From: DATJGS01 sp035494735
GTDB lineage: Bacteria; Eisenbacteria; RBG-16-71-46
Reading direction: 5' to 3'
Assembly: GCA_035494735.1 (NCBI GenBank)
Contig: DATJGS010000010.1
Span: 124,001-188,000 of the forward strand
DNA length: 64,000 bases
Shown here: positions 24,790 through 34,336 of the stretch, in pieces
Position numbering within the stretch: the stretch's first letter is position 1
Layout of the letters: the number at the start of each line of letters is the position of its first letter
Notes under the pieces: model-generated
Seen by the model: the letters and a program-made list of their open reading frames with translations, nothing else
Told to the model about the DNA's origin: nothing
Databases searched by the model: none
Made by a program: the position numbers and the translations under genes

Positions 24790-27015
24790 CTACTTCGGCT
24801 CACCCGCCACCGCGACCCGCGCGTCCAGCCCCAAGCACCCCTTCCCCGGTTCGAAGACGACGAGCGGATTCAGATCCAGCTCGGCGATCTCGGGGTGGGC
24901 GCCGGCCATCTGCGAGACGCGCAGCAGCGTCTCTTCCAGCGCCGCGACGTCGCCGGGCGGCGCGCCGCGATAGCCGGCGAAGCGCGCGGACGCGCGGAGG
25001 CCATGCACCATCTCGCGCGCGTCGCGATCGGTCAGCGGGTGGATGCGGAACACGACGTCCTTCAGCAGCTCGACCTGCACGCCGCCGAGGCCGAACATGA
25101 TCAGCGGCCCGAACGCCGGATCGCGCGTCACGCCGATGATGGATTCGATGCCGTCCTTGATCATCGGCTGCACGGTGACGCCCTGCATCTCGGCGCGCTT
25201 GCCGATCGCGTCGAGCCGTGACGCGATGCCGGCGACCGCGCGGCGCACGTCGTCGGCGTCGCGCACGTCGAGCACGACGCCGCCCACGTCGGACTTGTGC
25301 GTGAGCGTTGTGGACGCGAGCTTGACCACGACGGGATAGCCGATGCGGTTCGCCGCGGCGACGGCCTGCCCGGCGTCCGTCGCCGTCACGATCTCCGGCG
25401 TGCGGATGCGGTACGCCTCGAGCAGCGCGCGCGTCTCGCCGGGCTCGAGCCACACGCTCTGGCCGTCGCGCGCCCGCGCGCGCGCGGTCGCCAGCACGCG
25501 TGACGCGGCCGCGGCGTCGACGTCGGCGAACGTGCGTACGGCGCCCTCGGGCGCGGCGAGCCAGCGCCCGTGCTCGACGGCGCGCACGAGCGCGATCGCC
25601 GCGGACTCGGGGAACGCGTACGACGGGATGTGCCCGACCTGCAGCGACTGCAGGCCTTCGGGCACGCCGTGCGAGCCCATGAAGCACGCGAGCACGGGCT
25701 TCGCCGGACCGCCGCGCGCTTCGGCGTCCGCCTTCGCCTCCTCGTTGCCGCGCACGATGGCCTGCGCCACGTCGAGCGGGCGCGTCACGATCGGCGGCAC
25801 GTACAGCACGAGCAGCGCGTCCACGTTCGGATCGTTCGCGACCAGGCGCACGGCCTTCTCGAACGACTGCGGCGTCGCCGACGCGATCATGTCGACGGGG
25901 TTCTTGGTGCTGGCCTCGGCGGGCAGGAACGCCTTGAGCGCGGCCGTGGTCTCGTCCGACAGCGTCACGACCTCGAGCCCGTGCGACTCGCACGCGTCGG
26001 AGGCCATGATGCCGGGGCCGCCGGCGTTCGTGACGATGCCGACGCGCGGGCCCAATGGCACGGGCTGATTCGCGAGCAGCATCGCGACGTCGAACAGTTC
26101 CTCCATCGTGTCGGTGCGGATCACGCCGGCCTGCGTGCACAGCGCGCTCACCGCCGTGTCCGCGCCGGCCAGCGAGCCGGTGTGCGACGACGCGGCGCGC
26201 ATGCCGGCGCGCGTGCGCCCGCTCTTGACCGCGACGATGGGCTTCTTGCGCGCCACGCGGCGCGCGATCTCGAGGAAGCGGTGCGCGTTCCCGAACGATT
26301 CGAGGTACAGCAGGATGACGCGCGTCGCGGGATCGCGCTCCCAGAACTCGAGCAGGTCGTTGCCCGAGACGTCCGCCTTGTTGCCGACGCTGATGAACTG
26401 CGAGATGCCGATGTTGAGGTCGGCCGCCGCCTCGAGGATCGCCAGCCCGAGCGCGCCGCTCTGCGACGAGAACGCGACGGAGCCCGCCGGCGGATACGTC
26501 GGCGCGAACGTTGCGTCCATGCGCACGCCGTTCTCGGTGTTCAGCACGCCCAGGCAATTCGGGCCGACGAGGCGCATTCCGTAGCGCCGCGCGATCGCCA
26601 CCAGGCGGCGCTCGCGCTCGACGCCCTCGCCGCCCGTCTCCTTGAAGCCCGCGCTGATGACGACCGCGGCCTTCACGCCTTTGCGGCCGCACGCTTCCAT
26701 CACACCTTCCACGTGCGCCGCCGGCACGACGACGATCGCGAGATCCACGGCCTCCGGCAGATGCTCGATCGTGGGAAAAGCCTTCACCGATTGCACCGAG
26801 TCGGCCTTCGGGTTCACGGGATACACGACGCCCTGGAAGCCATGCTCGAGCAGGTTGTGGAAGATCTCGGCGCCGACGGTGCCGCGCTCGCGCGACGCGC
26901 CGATCACGGCGATCGAGCGCGGGCGGAACACGGCTTCGAGACCAGGTCGTTCGGTTGGAGCGGCGGCGGTGGCGTTCGGCGCGGCGACGGGCACGGCCGA
27001 GGATGGAGCGTTCAT
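24790..27015 (-). CDS. ADP-forming acyl-CoA synthetase (acetate-CoA ligase type), alpha-beta fusion
   Basis: 741 residues from ATG 27015 (GGAAGGGGAG upstream; the frame extends to 27072). In order: a CoA-binding Rossmann domain (FRPRSIAVIGASRERGTVG, about 30-48), succinyl-CoA ligase-like domains with the phospho-His region (SSHTGSLAG) and GPNCLG, and a C-terminal ATP-grasp domain (YPVVVKLAS, then KSDVGGVVLDV, and DLNPLVV near the end). It interconverts acyl-CoA + ADP + Pi and acid + CoA + ATP, for energy conservation or acid activation. It stands alone as a transcript. Confidence 0.9.
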   Translation of the reverse strand: MNAPSSAVPVAAPNATAAAPTERPGLEAVFRPRSIAVIGASRERGTVGAEIFHNLLEHGFQGVVYPVNPKADSVQSVKAFPTIEHLPEAVDLAIVVVPAAHVEGVMEACGRKGVKAAVVISAGFKETGGEGVERERRLVAIARRYGMRLVGPNCLGVLNTENGVRMDATFAPTYPPAGSVAFSSQSGALGLAILEAAADLNIGISQFISVGNKADVSGNDLLEFWERDPATRVILLYLESFGNAHRFLEIARRVARKKPIVAVKSGRTRAGMRAASSHTGSLAGADTAVSALCTQAGVIRTDTMEELFDVAMLLANQPVPLGPRVGIVTNAGGPGIMASDACESHGLEVVTLSDETTAALKAFLPAEASTKNPVDMIASATPQSFEKAVRLVANDPNVDALLVLYVPPIVTRPLDVAQAIVRGNEEAKADAEARGGPAKPVLACFMGSHGVPEGLQSLQVGHIPSYAFPESAAIALVRAVEHGRWLAAPEGAVRTFADVDAAAASRVLATARARARDGQSVWLEPGETRALLEAYRIRTPEIVTATDAGQAVAAANRIGYPVVVKLASTTLTHKSDVGGVVLDVRDADDVRRAVAGIASRLDAIGKRAEMQGVTVQPMIKDGIESIIGVTRDPAFGPLIMFGLGGVQVELLKDVVFRIHPLTDRDAREMVHGLRASARFAGYRGAPPGDVAALEETLLRVSQMAGAHPEIAELDLNPLVVFEPGKGCLGLDARVAVAGEPK

Positions 27016-27192
27016 GGTTCTCCCCTTCCTATCGAGGTCCGCGACCATAGTCCACGCTCCAGGCACGGCCAAGTGCCAACGCCACGAGCCGGCGGGCTGC
27101 GCCGCCGCGCCTCGAGCGGGCGCGCGGCGCGGGCGCGGCGCGTTCCGTAGCGTGCGGTCCTGACGCCGTGCCTGGCGCGCGTGCCGCGCCGC

Positions 27193-28233
27193 CTAGCGAG
27201 CGGCGCGCCCCGTCTTCTCGAGCAGCGTGTACGTGCCGAACAGGTCCTTCTCGAGGTTCATGGCGCTCGCGCCCTGATCCCAGCCGAGCGCGTGCGCCAT
27301 CGCGCGCGCCACCTTCGTGTCGTCCTTGTCGAACGCGATCACGCGAAATCCGTTCGCTTCCCACAGCGCTCGCGCGAACGGACAGCGTCCGTCGGCCCAC
27401 GGGATGTACGGCTGATCGGGCGGCGCGGGCGCCGGGCACAGGTTGTAGATGAGCACGAAACCGCCGGGCCGGAGGATGCGCGCGAGCGTGCGGACGAACG
27501 TCGAGTCGTCGACGCCCAGGTGCACGAGCCGCCGCGGATCCACTTCGCGCTCGGGGTGGATGTAGCCGTTCTTCAGCGTGTTCTTGGAAATGAACAGGTC
27601 GTAGCCCTCGCCCACCGCGCCGGTGATCGCGGCTTCCGCTGGGAACCGCCCGTCCAGCACGCGCAGGCGACCGGCCGCGCCCCCGACGCCCTCGATCGCG
27701 CCCTGGTCGCCGGGCCACGAGTACAGCGCGCGCAGCACGGGGTCGACTTCGATGCCGGTGACGTCCGCGCCCAGGCTCGCGAGCAGGCGCAGGTGGCCGA
27801 TGGTGCCGTAGCCGAAGTCCGCGATGCGCCGGCGGGTCACGTCCTTGAAACCCGCTTCGGCGAGGATCTCGAGCGGGCGCGCGTACGCGAGCGGCGTTCC
27901 GTAGCGCGTGTTGTAGTAGAAGGACTCGTCGAGCGAGCGCGTGATGAGCGGCGCACGCTCGGCGGCGCTCAGCGCGGCGGCCTCGCGCTCGCCGAAGGCG
28001 TGCGTGCGCGACGAATCGACGAGCACCGTGCGCGGCGCCACGCGCGGCAGCGCGCGCGTGGCGTCGAGAAACCGCCGGACGACGGGAGCCGTGAACAACG
28101 GCCGCAGCGCGGCGGCGTCGGCCTGGATCGCGGCGACGGCGGAAGCGCTGTCGGGCTCCGCCGCGGCGGCCGGCCGGCCGGACGTCATCGTCAAGGCGAT
28201 CGCCAACGTCATCGCGGTCGAAAAGCGGCTCAT
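27193..28233 (-). CDS. Methyltransferase-like protein with signal peptide
   Basis: 346 residues from ATG 28233. A signal peptide (1-25, cleavage near PAAAA) is followed by a class I methyltransferase-type fold: motif I RIADFGYGTIGHLRLLASLG (136-155), acidic end of strand 2 GIEVDP, and a LRPGGFVLIYNL segment (about 254-265) as in the post-I motif. An exported methyltransferase is odd because SAM is cytoplasmic; it may be a lipid/polymer-acting enzyme on the inner side, or a SAM-fold protein with another ligand. A start downstream of the signal peptide is less likely since the ATG has upstream GGAGG. Confidence 0.65.
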   Translation of the reverse strand: MSRFSTAMTLAIALTMTSGRPAAAAEPDSASAVAAIQADAAALRPLFTAPVVRRFLDATRALPRVAPRTVLVDSSRTHAFGEREAAALSAAERAPLITRSLDESFYYNTRYGTPLAYARPLEILAEAGFKDVTRRRIADFGYGTIGHLRLLASLGADVTGIEVDPVLRALYSWPGDQGAIEGVGGAAGRLRVLDGRFPAEAAITGAVGEGYDLFISKNTLKNGYIHPEREVDPRRLVHLGVDDSTFVRTLARILRPGGFVLIYNLCPAPAPPDQPYIPWADGRCPFARALWEANGFRVIAFDKDDTKVARAMAHALGWDQGASAMNLEKDLFGTYTLLEKTGRAAR

Positions 28234-28380
28234 GCGCGAATCCTCCAAGTCCGGTGTGCGGCGGACGGCGTTCATGGGACGCGATCGCGGCGAGCCCCAC
28301 GACGCGCACGCGACGAGCGCGGGAACCCGCGGCGCCAAGCGCGCGTTTCGCCCGGCCTGCGCGGCGCACGATACGACGAA

Positions 28381-28407
28381 GCGGGGGCGACGTCCTGTCG
28401 CCCCCGC
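28381..28407 (-). terminator. Hairpin after the lipoprotein gene
   Basis: An 11-bp GC-rich stem (GCGGGGGCGAC/GTCGCCCCCGC) with a 5-base loop lies 24 bases past the stop of the minus-strand lipoprotein gene. No long T-run follows, so efficiency is uncertain. Confidence 0.6.
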
Positions 28408-28430
28408 CCGATTGCGGCCGCGTCCCGGCG

Positions 28431-28988
28431 TTACGGCGTGTCCACGGAGTCCGGCTTCACCGACTCCCCGCCGCCGATCGTGAGGAACGTCCACACCCGG
28501 TGCCAGCGGTTCGAACCGTTCACCGCCGTCACCGAGAGGCCGATGCGCTCGCCGCCGTCTTTCATGGGCACGCGGTAGAACGTGCGCCACACGCCGGTCG
28601 TCGCGTCCTTCTCGAACGGCTGCGTGCGGCCGACCGGGTCGCGCAGCAGCACCTGCGAGACGTCGGACGACGCGCGCGCCGCGACCAGCACGACCTCGCC
28701 CGCCGTGACCTGGTCGGACTCGATCGACACGCTGACCTCGGGCGGGAGCGAATCCGCCGAGGCCACGAGCGGCAACGTCGCGCCCTTCTGCGTCGGGCCC
28801 GACATGCCGGCCGACGCCGCCGGCGTGGACGTGTTTCCGCCCTCGACGACCGCGGGCGTGGCCGCGACCTGGCTCGAGGTCGAGTCCGCCGTGTGCTGGC
28901 CACAGCCGACGGCCAGGGCGGCGAGGGTGAACGAGGCGGCGGCCAGCGCGGTGGCCGCGAGCGAACACTTGAAGAGGATGCGCTGCAT
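28431..28988 (-). CDS. Putative lipoprotein
   Basis: 185 residues from ATG 28988. A lipoprotein signal peptide ends in LAVGC (Cys29), followed by a Thr/Ser/Ala-rich low-complexity stretch (33-80) and a C-terminal domain of about 100 residues with alternating strands (VSVSIESDQVTAGEVVLVAA) that looks like an immunoglobulin-type beta sandwich. No family is recognised. It is probably anchored to a membrane and exposes the beta domain in the periplasm or at the surface. A hairpin terminator follows. Confidence 0.7.
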   Translation of the reverse strand: MQRILFKCSLAATALAAASFTLAALAVGCGQHTADSTSSQVAATPAVVEGGNTSTPAASAGMSGPTQKGATLPLVASADSLPPEVSVSIESDQVTAGEVVLVAARASSDVSQVLLRDPVGRTQPFEKDATTGVWRTFYRVPMKDGGERIGLSVTAVNGSNRWHRVWTFLTIGGGESVKPDSVDTP

Positions 28989-29299
28989 GTTCGTGCTCCC
29001 ATCCGGCGCGAGGTCCCGATCGGCGTGAGATCGCCGGTGCTCAGCTTCCGATCGCCCGGGCGCGCCATTCGCGGCCGCCCGAGGGCGAGGCGGCGCGCGT
29101 TTGGCGCCGCTTCGTGACCACGCACATCTCAAGGGTCGTGCCATCCGATCCGCACGCGCGCGTTCAACGGCTTGCGAGAATTGCCGCCGCGGGCGCGCCT
29201 CCAACGCGTGTCTCCCTTGACACGCCGCCGCTCCACGCGGACGCTTCCACCGCTCGGCATCGCGAGGCGCGGCAAGGGACTTCCGCGGGTGTGGCCCGA

Positions 29300-30415
29300 A
29301 TGACACGGGGACGGCGTCTGCAGACACGACTTCCATACGCGGCACTCGCCGCCGCTCTCCTGTTCGCGATCGGCGCGGCGCTCGCCGTCTCCGCGCCGGC
29401 CGCTCGCGCTGCCACCCCCGCCAAATCCGAATGGCGCGTGGTCTGGATCGACGGATCGCGCATCTACATGGCCACGCGCGACACCGTTCCCCTCGATCCC
29501 GGACAGCCGGTCACGTTCCTGCAGTCACGAAAGACGCTCGCCAGCGGCGAGGTCGAGCAGATGCTCGATCGGGCGCTGGCCGTCGTGCGGCTGGAGAGCG
29601 GATCGCTGGAGAAGACTCGGCACGCGGAGCGCGTCGTCGTGCGACTCGACGCGCAGGCGTTGGAGGCGCGTCCGCTGTTGCGTCTCGGGCTTCCCGGCGC
29701 GCGCGCGAACCCCCTCTACGACTGCCGCCCCGATACCACGCTCGCACCGCCCTGGCGCGAGCGCTACCGGCTGCAACCCGGTCCGCGCGGCACACTCGAC
29801 CTCGTACGTAGCGACAACTGGGCCGGGACGCGGTGGCCGGACACGGTTCGCGTGCGACGCTTCGACGACGTCGCGGACGAAGAGATCGCGCTCGCGCGTG
29901 GTGAAGTGGATGCGGCGGTGTTCGGGCCGGGCGAAGCGTCCGCGCACCTGCGCGCCGACTCGCGCTGGCGTTCCGCCTTGTTCGCGGCGCACGGCATGCT
30001 GGTGACGACCGGAACGCGCATAGGGCCCGTGGACGTGCCCACACGTCTCTCGGCGCGCGACCAGGACGCGCTCCACGCGGTCGGTACCGAAGTGCTGCGC
30101 GGCGACGTCGAGTGGCTCCCGCCGCAGGCGGACGACGCGGGCGTCATCGGCATGGCCTTCTGGGAAGTGCGCCGCAGTTGCCCTGGTCACACGGCGATGC
30201 AGAAGTATTTTGACGCGGCCCGGGCCAGCGCCGCCGAACCAGGCCCCACGCTCACCCTCGAGTATGCGAACCGCAGGCATCTGAGTGACCGTCTGCTGGC
30301 AACGGTTCGCTGCCCCGTCGTCAGCGACCCGATATGGCGACCGTACCTGCGCTCGCTGGGGATCGATGCTTTCGCTCACGTGTTCGAATGCCCCGTGACT
30401 CCGACGTACCCGTGA
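29300..30415 (+). CDS. Exported protein of the NtrY/NtrX operon, binding-protein-like
   Basis: 371 residues from ATG 29300. A signal peptide or anchor (about 10-38) precedes a globular domain. A segment around 190-235 (VRRFDDVADEEIALARGEVDAAVFGPGE) resembles the hinge region of periplasmic substrate-binding proteins, in which a ligand-dependent Asp/Glu block alternates with strands. Its stop overlaps the kinase start (GTGA), so the two are translationally coupled. It may present a ligand signal to the kinase. The binding-protein relation is my reading of a short stretch and needs a structure comparison. Confidence 0.6.
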   Translation: MTRGRRLQTRLPYAALAAALLFAIGAALAVSAPAARAATPAKSEWRVVWIDGSRIYMATRDTVPLDPGQPVTFLQSRKTLASGEVEQMLDRALAVVRLESGSLEKTRHAERVVVRLDAQALEARPLLRLGLPGARANPLYDCRPDTTLAPPWRERYRLQPGPRGTLDLVRSDNWAGTRWPDTVRVRRFDDVADEEIALARGEVDAAVFGPGEASAHLRADSRWRSALFAAHGMLVTTGTRIGPVDVPTRLSARDQDALHAVGTEVLRGDVEWLPPQADDAGVIGMAFWEVRRSCPGHTAMQKYFDAARASAAEPGPTLTLEYANRRHLSDRLLATVRCPVVSDPIWRPYLRSLGIDAFAHVFECPVTPTYP

Positions 30416-32007
30416 ACTCCCTCCGCGCCCGCCTCGTGCTGGGCTGCGCGCTCGTCGCGGTCGTGCCGCTCGCGCTCACCATGTTCCTGCTGGCGCGGCG
30501 CATCGAGGCCACGGTGCATCACGACGCCGCGGAGCGGCTGGCCGCTTCGCTCGGCGCGCTCCGTTCGCAGCTCGGCGCCGAGCGCGCGCGCATCGCCGCG
30601 CAGCTCGGCGTCCTTGGCGGCGATCCCACGCTCAAGCGCCTGTACCTCGTGCAGCCGATCGCGCGGCGCGACCTGAGCGACGAGCTGTCGACGCGGCGCG
30701 TGCTGCTCGGGCTCGACGTACTCACGCTGTCCGACACCTCGGGCGCGGTGGTGGCCGAAGTCGAGTCCGGCGCGGGCGCTGCCGGCGACTCGGCCGCCTC
30801 CGTCGTCGCCGAGGCGCCGATCCGCTACGAAGGCCGCGCCGTCGGCACGTTGCGCGGCGGGCGGCGCATCGACGCGGCGTTTCTCGACGAACTCGAGCGC
30901 ACGAGCGGCGTGGCGCTGTCGCTCACGAGCCGCGACGGGCGCGTCGTGGCCGCGAGCCGCGGGGTCGCGATCACGGACGCGGGCGCGCACCTGAGCGACG
31001 GCTTCACGCTCGACGGCGCCGCGCCGGGGCCGGCGCGACTCGACGGGCGCATCTCGACGGCCGCGGCGGAGACGACGATCGCGTCGCTGCGGCTGACGTC
31101 GCTCGTGCTCGGCGCGCTCGGCCTCGTCGTCGCCGTGCTCCTGGGCGCCGTCTGGTCGCGCCAGGTGTCGCGGCCGGTCGAACGCCTCGCCGCGTTCGCG
31201 GATCGCGTGGCGCGCGGCGAATGGGACGAGCCGCTCGCGCTCGGCAGCGTGCGCGAGCTGGAGACGCTGGTCGTAGCGCTCGAGCGCATGCGCGGCGACC
31301 TCACCGAGTACCGCGCGCGGCTCGTGACCAGCGAGCGCCAGGCGGCGTGGAGCCTGATGGCGCGAAAAGTCGCGCATGAAGTGAAGAACCCGCTGACCCC
31401 GATCGCGATCTCGGTCGCGGACCTGAAGCGCAGCTTCGAGCAGAAGCGCGCGGATTTTCCCGAGATCCTCGACCAGGCGACGCGCACCGTCGCCGCGGAG
31501 GTCGAGACGCTCAAGCGCCTGCTGCAGGAGTTCTCGGACTTCGGCCGCATGCCCGAGCCGCGCCCCGCGCCCGTGCGGCTCGGCGACTTGCTGGCCGATC
31601 TCGAGACGCTCTACGGTGCCGAGATCGCGGCGGGACGGCTCGTCATCCGCACGGATGCGCCCGACACGCGCTTCACGGCGGACGCCGGGCAGATCCGGCA
31701 GGCGCTCATCAATCTCGTGAAGAACGCGCTGGAAGCGGTCGAACACGGCGGCAGCGTCCGCGTCACGGCGGCGGCACGCGACGGCGCGCTCGAGTTCGCG
31801 GTGGCCGACAGCGGGCCGGGTCTCTCCGAAGAAGCGCGGCAGCAACTGTTCGCGCCCGGCTTCAGCACGAAGCGGGACGGCGGCGGGCTCGGACTCACCA
31901 TCGTGGAGCGCATCGTGAACGATCACGGCGGACGCATCGCGGTCGACTCGCGGCTCGGCGGCGGCACCACGGTGCGCGTCGCGCTGCCGATCTCCGAGCG
32001 GAGCTGA
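30412..32007 (+). CDS. NtrY-like sensor histidine kinase
   Basis: 531 residues from a GTG at 30412 overlapping the preceding stop. There is a membrane helix at 8-28, a periplasmic sensor region, a second helix at 228-250, then a HAMP-like segment and a HisKA domain with the phosphorylatable His322 in ARKVAHEVKNPLTP, as in NtrB/NtrY kinases. The ATPase domain shows N (LVKNALEA), G1 (DSGPGL) and G2 (GGGLGL) boxes. It presumably phosphorylates the sigma-54 activator encoded 2 bases downstream. Confidence 0.93.
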   Translation: MNSLRARLVLGCALVAVVPLALTMFLLARRIEATVHHDAAERLAASLGALRSQLGAERARIAAQLGVLGGDPTLKRLYLVQPIARRDLSDELSTRRVLLGLDVLTLSDTSGAVVAEVESGAGAAGDSAASVVAEAPIRYEGRAVGTLRGGRRIDAAFLDELERTSGVALSLTSRDGRVVAASRGVAITDAGAHLSDGFTLDGAAPGPARLDGRISTAAAETTIASLRLTSLVLGALGLVVAVLLGAVWSRQVSRPVERLAAFADRVARGEWDEPLALGSVRELETLVVALERMRGDLTEYRARLVTSERQAAWSLMARKVAHEVKNPLTPIAISVADLKRSFEQKRADFPEILDQATRTVAAEVETLKRLLQEFSDFGRMPEPRPAPVRLGDLLADLETLYGAEIAAGRLVIRTDAPDTRFTADAGQIRQALINLVKNALEAVEHGGSVRVTAAARDGALEFAVADSGPGLSEEARQQLFAPGFSTKRDGGGLGLTIVERIVNDHGGRIAVDSRLGGGTTVRVALPISERS

Positions 32008-32009
32008 AC

Positions 32010-33350
32010 GTGCCCTCGCTCCTGATCGTCGACGACGAAGCGAACATCCGCTCGAGCCTCGCGGGCGCGCTCGGGCGCGAGGGCTATCAGGCGGAGAGCG
32101 CCGGCTCGCTCGCCCAGGCGCGCATGCTGCTGAAGGAGGCGTTCGACGTCGTGCTGCTCGACGTGTGGTTCCCCGAGGGCAGCGGTCTCGATCTGCTCGC
32201 CGAGATCCGGCGCGACGCGCCCGACACGACCGTGATCATGATGTCGGGCCACGCCACGCTGGAAGCCGCCGTCAAAGCGACGAAGCTCGGCGCTTTCGAT
32301 TTCCTCGAGAAGCCGATTTCGCTCGAGCGCCTGCTCGTGCTCCTCAAGAACGCCGAAGGCTCGCGCGCGCTGGCCGACGAGAACCGGCGCCTGGCGCGCT
32401 CCGCGTCGCCGATCGTCGGGCGCTCCGCCGCCGTGCGCACGTTGCTCGCCGAGATCGAGCGCGCGGCCCCGAGCGGCGCGCGCGTCCTGATCCAGGGCGA
32501 GAACGGAACGGGCAAGGAACTCGTGGCGCGCGCGCTGCATGCCGCGAGCACGCGCCGCGCCGGAGCGTTCGTGGCCGTCAACTGCGCCGCGATCCCCGAG
32601 GAGCTGATCGAGTCCGAACTGTTCGGCCACGAGCGCGGCGCGTTCACCGGCGCCACGCAGGCGCGGCGCGGGCGCTTCGAAGAAGCGCACGGCGGCACGC
32701 TGTTCCTCGACGAAGTCGGCGACCTGTCGCCGCGCGCCCAGACGAAGCTGCTGCGCGTGCTCGAGCAGGGCGAGCTGACGCGGCTCGGCGGCAACCGCAC
32801 GCTGAAGGTCGACGTGCGCGTGCTCGCGGCCACGCACCGCGACCTGCCGGAGCGCGTCGCGGCCGGCGCGTTTCGCGAGGACCTGTACTTCCGCCTCGCC
32901 GTGATCCCGATCACCCTGCCGCCGCTGCGCGAGCGGCGCGACGACGTGCCGCTGCTCGTCGAGCACTTCGCGGCGCGCCTGGCCCGCGACCTGGGGAGCG
33001 CCGTGCGACGCTTCGAGCCCGCGGCGATCGAGCGCCTCGCGGGCCACCCGTTCCCCGGCAACGTGCGCGAACTGCGCAATCTCGTCGAGCGTCTGCTCAT
33101 CATGAGCGCCGGCCCGACGATCTCGCTCGAAGACGTCGCGCGCGTCCTGCCGGCCGGCGAGTCCGACGGCGGCGCGCCGCGCACGCTGGCCGGCGCGGTC
33201 GACGCGTTCGAGCTGCGCACGATCGAGGACGCGCTGGCCGCGACCGGGAACAACATGACCGAGGCCGCGGAGCGCCTCGGCCTCGAGCGCAGCCACCTCT
33301 ACAAGAAGTTGCGCAAGCTGCGCGGCGGCGCCGAACCCGGCGACGCGTAG
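32010..33350 (+). CDS. NtrX/NtrC-type sigma-54-dependent response regulator
   Basis: 446 residues from a GTG at 32010. The receiver domain has acidic DDE at 8-10, phosphorylated Asp51 (LLDVW) and Lys101. The AAA+ domain has Walker A GENGTGKE (163-170), the sigma-54-contacting loop GAFTGA (210-215), Walker B LFLDEVGDL and arginine finger region. A Fis-type helix-turn-helix (about 412-437, NNMTEAAERLGLERSHLYKKL) ends the protein. It follows the kinase by 2 bases and would activate RpoN-dependent promoters elsewhere. Confidence 0.95.
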   Translation: MPSLLIVDDEANIRSSLAGALGREGYQAESAGSLAQARMLLKEAFDVVLLDVWFPEGSGLDLLAEIRRDAPDTTVIMMSGHATLEAAVKATKLGAFDFLEKPISLERLLVLLKNAEGSRALADENRRLARSASPIVGRSAAVRTLLAEIERAAPSGARVLIQGENGTGKELVARALHAASTRRAGAFVAVNCAAIPEELIESELFGHERGAFTGATQARRGRFEEAHGGTLFLDEVGDLSPRAQTKLLRVLEQGELTRLGGNRTLKVDVRVLAATHRDLPERVAAGAFREDLYFRLAVIPITLPPLRERRDDVPLLVEHFAARLARDLGSAVRRFEPAAIERLAGHPFPGNVRELRNLVERLLIMSAGPTISLEDVARVLPAGESDGGAPRTLAGAVDAFELRTIEDALAATGNNMTEAAERLGLERSHLYKKLRKLRGGAEPGDA

Positions 33351-33400
33351 CGGGCCGGCGGCCTGCTTCGCGGACAAACCGGCGCGCCGGCGGCGCCGAG

Positions 33401-34207
33401 CTACTTCGCGCGCACGCCCTCGAACAAATCGCTCTCCTTCGCGCGGCCGCCGTTCACCAGGCTCAGCGCGCGGTAGAAGCGTTGCGTGCCCCACAGCGTC
33501 ACCTGCTGCTCGTCGGTCAGTTCGCCCAGCCGCGCGTAGATCGCGATCTGCGACTGGTGACACTGCACGGCGCGCCACACGCGCGGCCACTGGTTCGACG
33601 TGTCGACGACCGTCGTGATCTCCCAGTCGGGCCACGGCACGCCTTCGCGCTCGACGCCGTCCACCTTCGAGACGAGGCGCTTGAACACGCCCTGGTACGT
33701 CTCCCAGCTCTTCGTGTTCGACACCATGTAGTAGAGCTTGGACACCGCGTGCGCCGCCGCGCCGTCAGGTCCGGGCATCGCCGCGGCCACGATCGCCGCC
33801 GTCGCGAACTGGCAGATGGCGACGTGATCCGGATGCCCGTACGCGCCGTCGGGCGCGAACGTCACTACGACCTGCGGGCGCACGCGGCGCAGGTGCGCGG
33901 CGATGTTCGCGACCGCATCGCGCGGATCGACCTTGTCGACGTCGCCGTCCATGTAGTCGAGGAAGCGCACGTCGTGGGCGCCCAGCTCGCGGGCCGCGGC
34001 GCGCAATTCGGCCTCGCGGATGAGGCCGAGGGCATCCGGCCCCGGGTGCGTCGTGCCATCACCGAAGCGTCCGCGCTGCCCGCGCGTCGCGGTCAGCACG
34101 TGCGTCTCCACGCCCTCGGCCGAATACCTGGCCAGCGAGCCGCCGAAGCCCAGGGTCTCGTCGTCGGGGTGGGCGAGTACGGCCATGAGGCGAAGCGGTT
34201 CGGACAT
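33401..34207 (-). CDS. PIG-L family deacetylase
   Basis: 268 residues. The zinc/catalytic motif AHPDDE sits at 12-17 and the third zinc ligand in GAYGHPDH (His125/His128). This family removes acetyl groups from N-acetylglucosaminyl substrates, as in mycothiol or bacillithiol biosynthesis (MshB/BshB), and also acts on lipids and antibiotics. No thiol-synthesis partner is visible here, so the substrate is open. It is convergent with the response-regulator gene. ATG 34207 is used. Confidence 0.9.
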   Translation of the reverse strand: MSEPLRLMAVLAHPDDETLGFGGSLARYSAEGVETHVLTATRGQRGRFGDGTTHPGPDALGLIREAELRAAARELGAHDVRFLDYMDGDVDKVDPRDAVANIAAHLRRVRPQVVVTFAPDGAYGHPDHVAICQFATAAIVAAAMPGPDGAAAHAVSKLYYMVSNTKSWETYQGVFKRLVSKVDGVEREGVPWPDWEITTVVDTSNQWPRVWRAVQCHQSQIAIYARLGELTDEQQVTLWGTQRFYRALSLVNGGRAKESDLFEGVRAK

Positions 34208-34336
34208 GGGGACGATCCTCGATCGGGTTGGTGAAGGTGGCTCGCGAGGCTACCATCGCGCCGCGAACGGCGTCACGGGCGGCGTCGCGGACGATGGCGC
34301 GTCACGCCCGCCCCGGATCGCGCGTAGGGCCTTGTG

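Noticed and set aside
25570..27150. Long plus-strand open frame opposite the acyl-CoA synthetase
   Set aside because: Arg/His/Ala-rich shadow translation without motifs; the minus frame is a clear ATP-grasp acyl-CoA synthetase.
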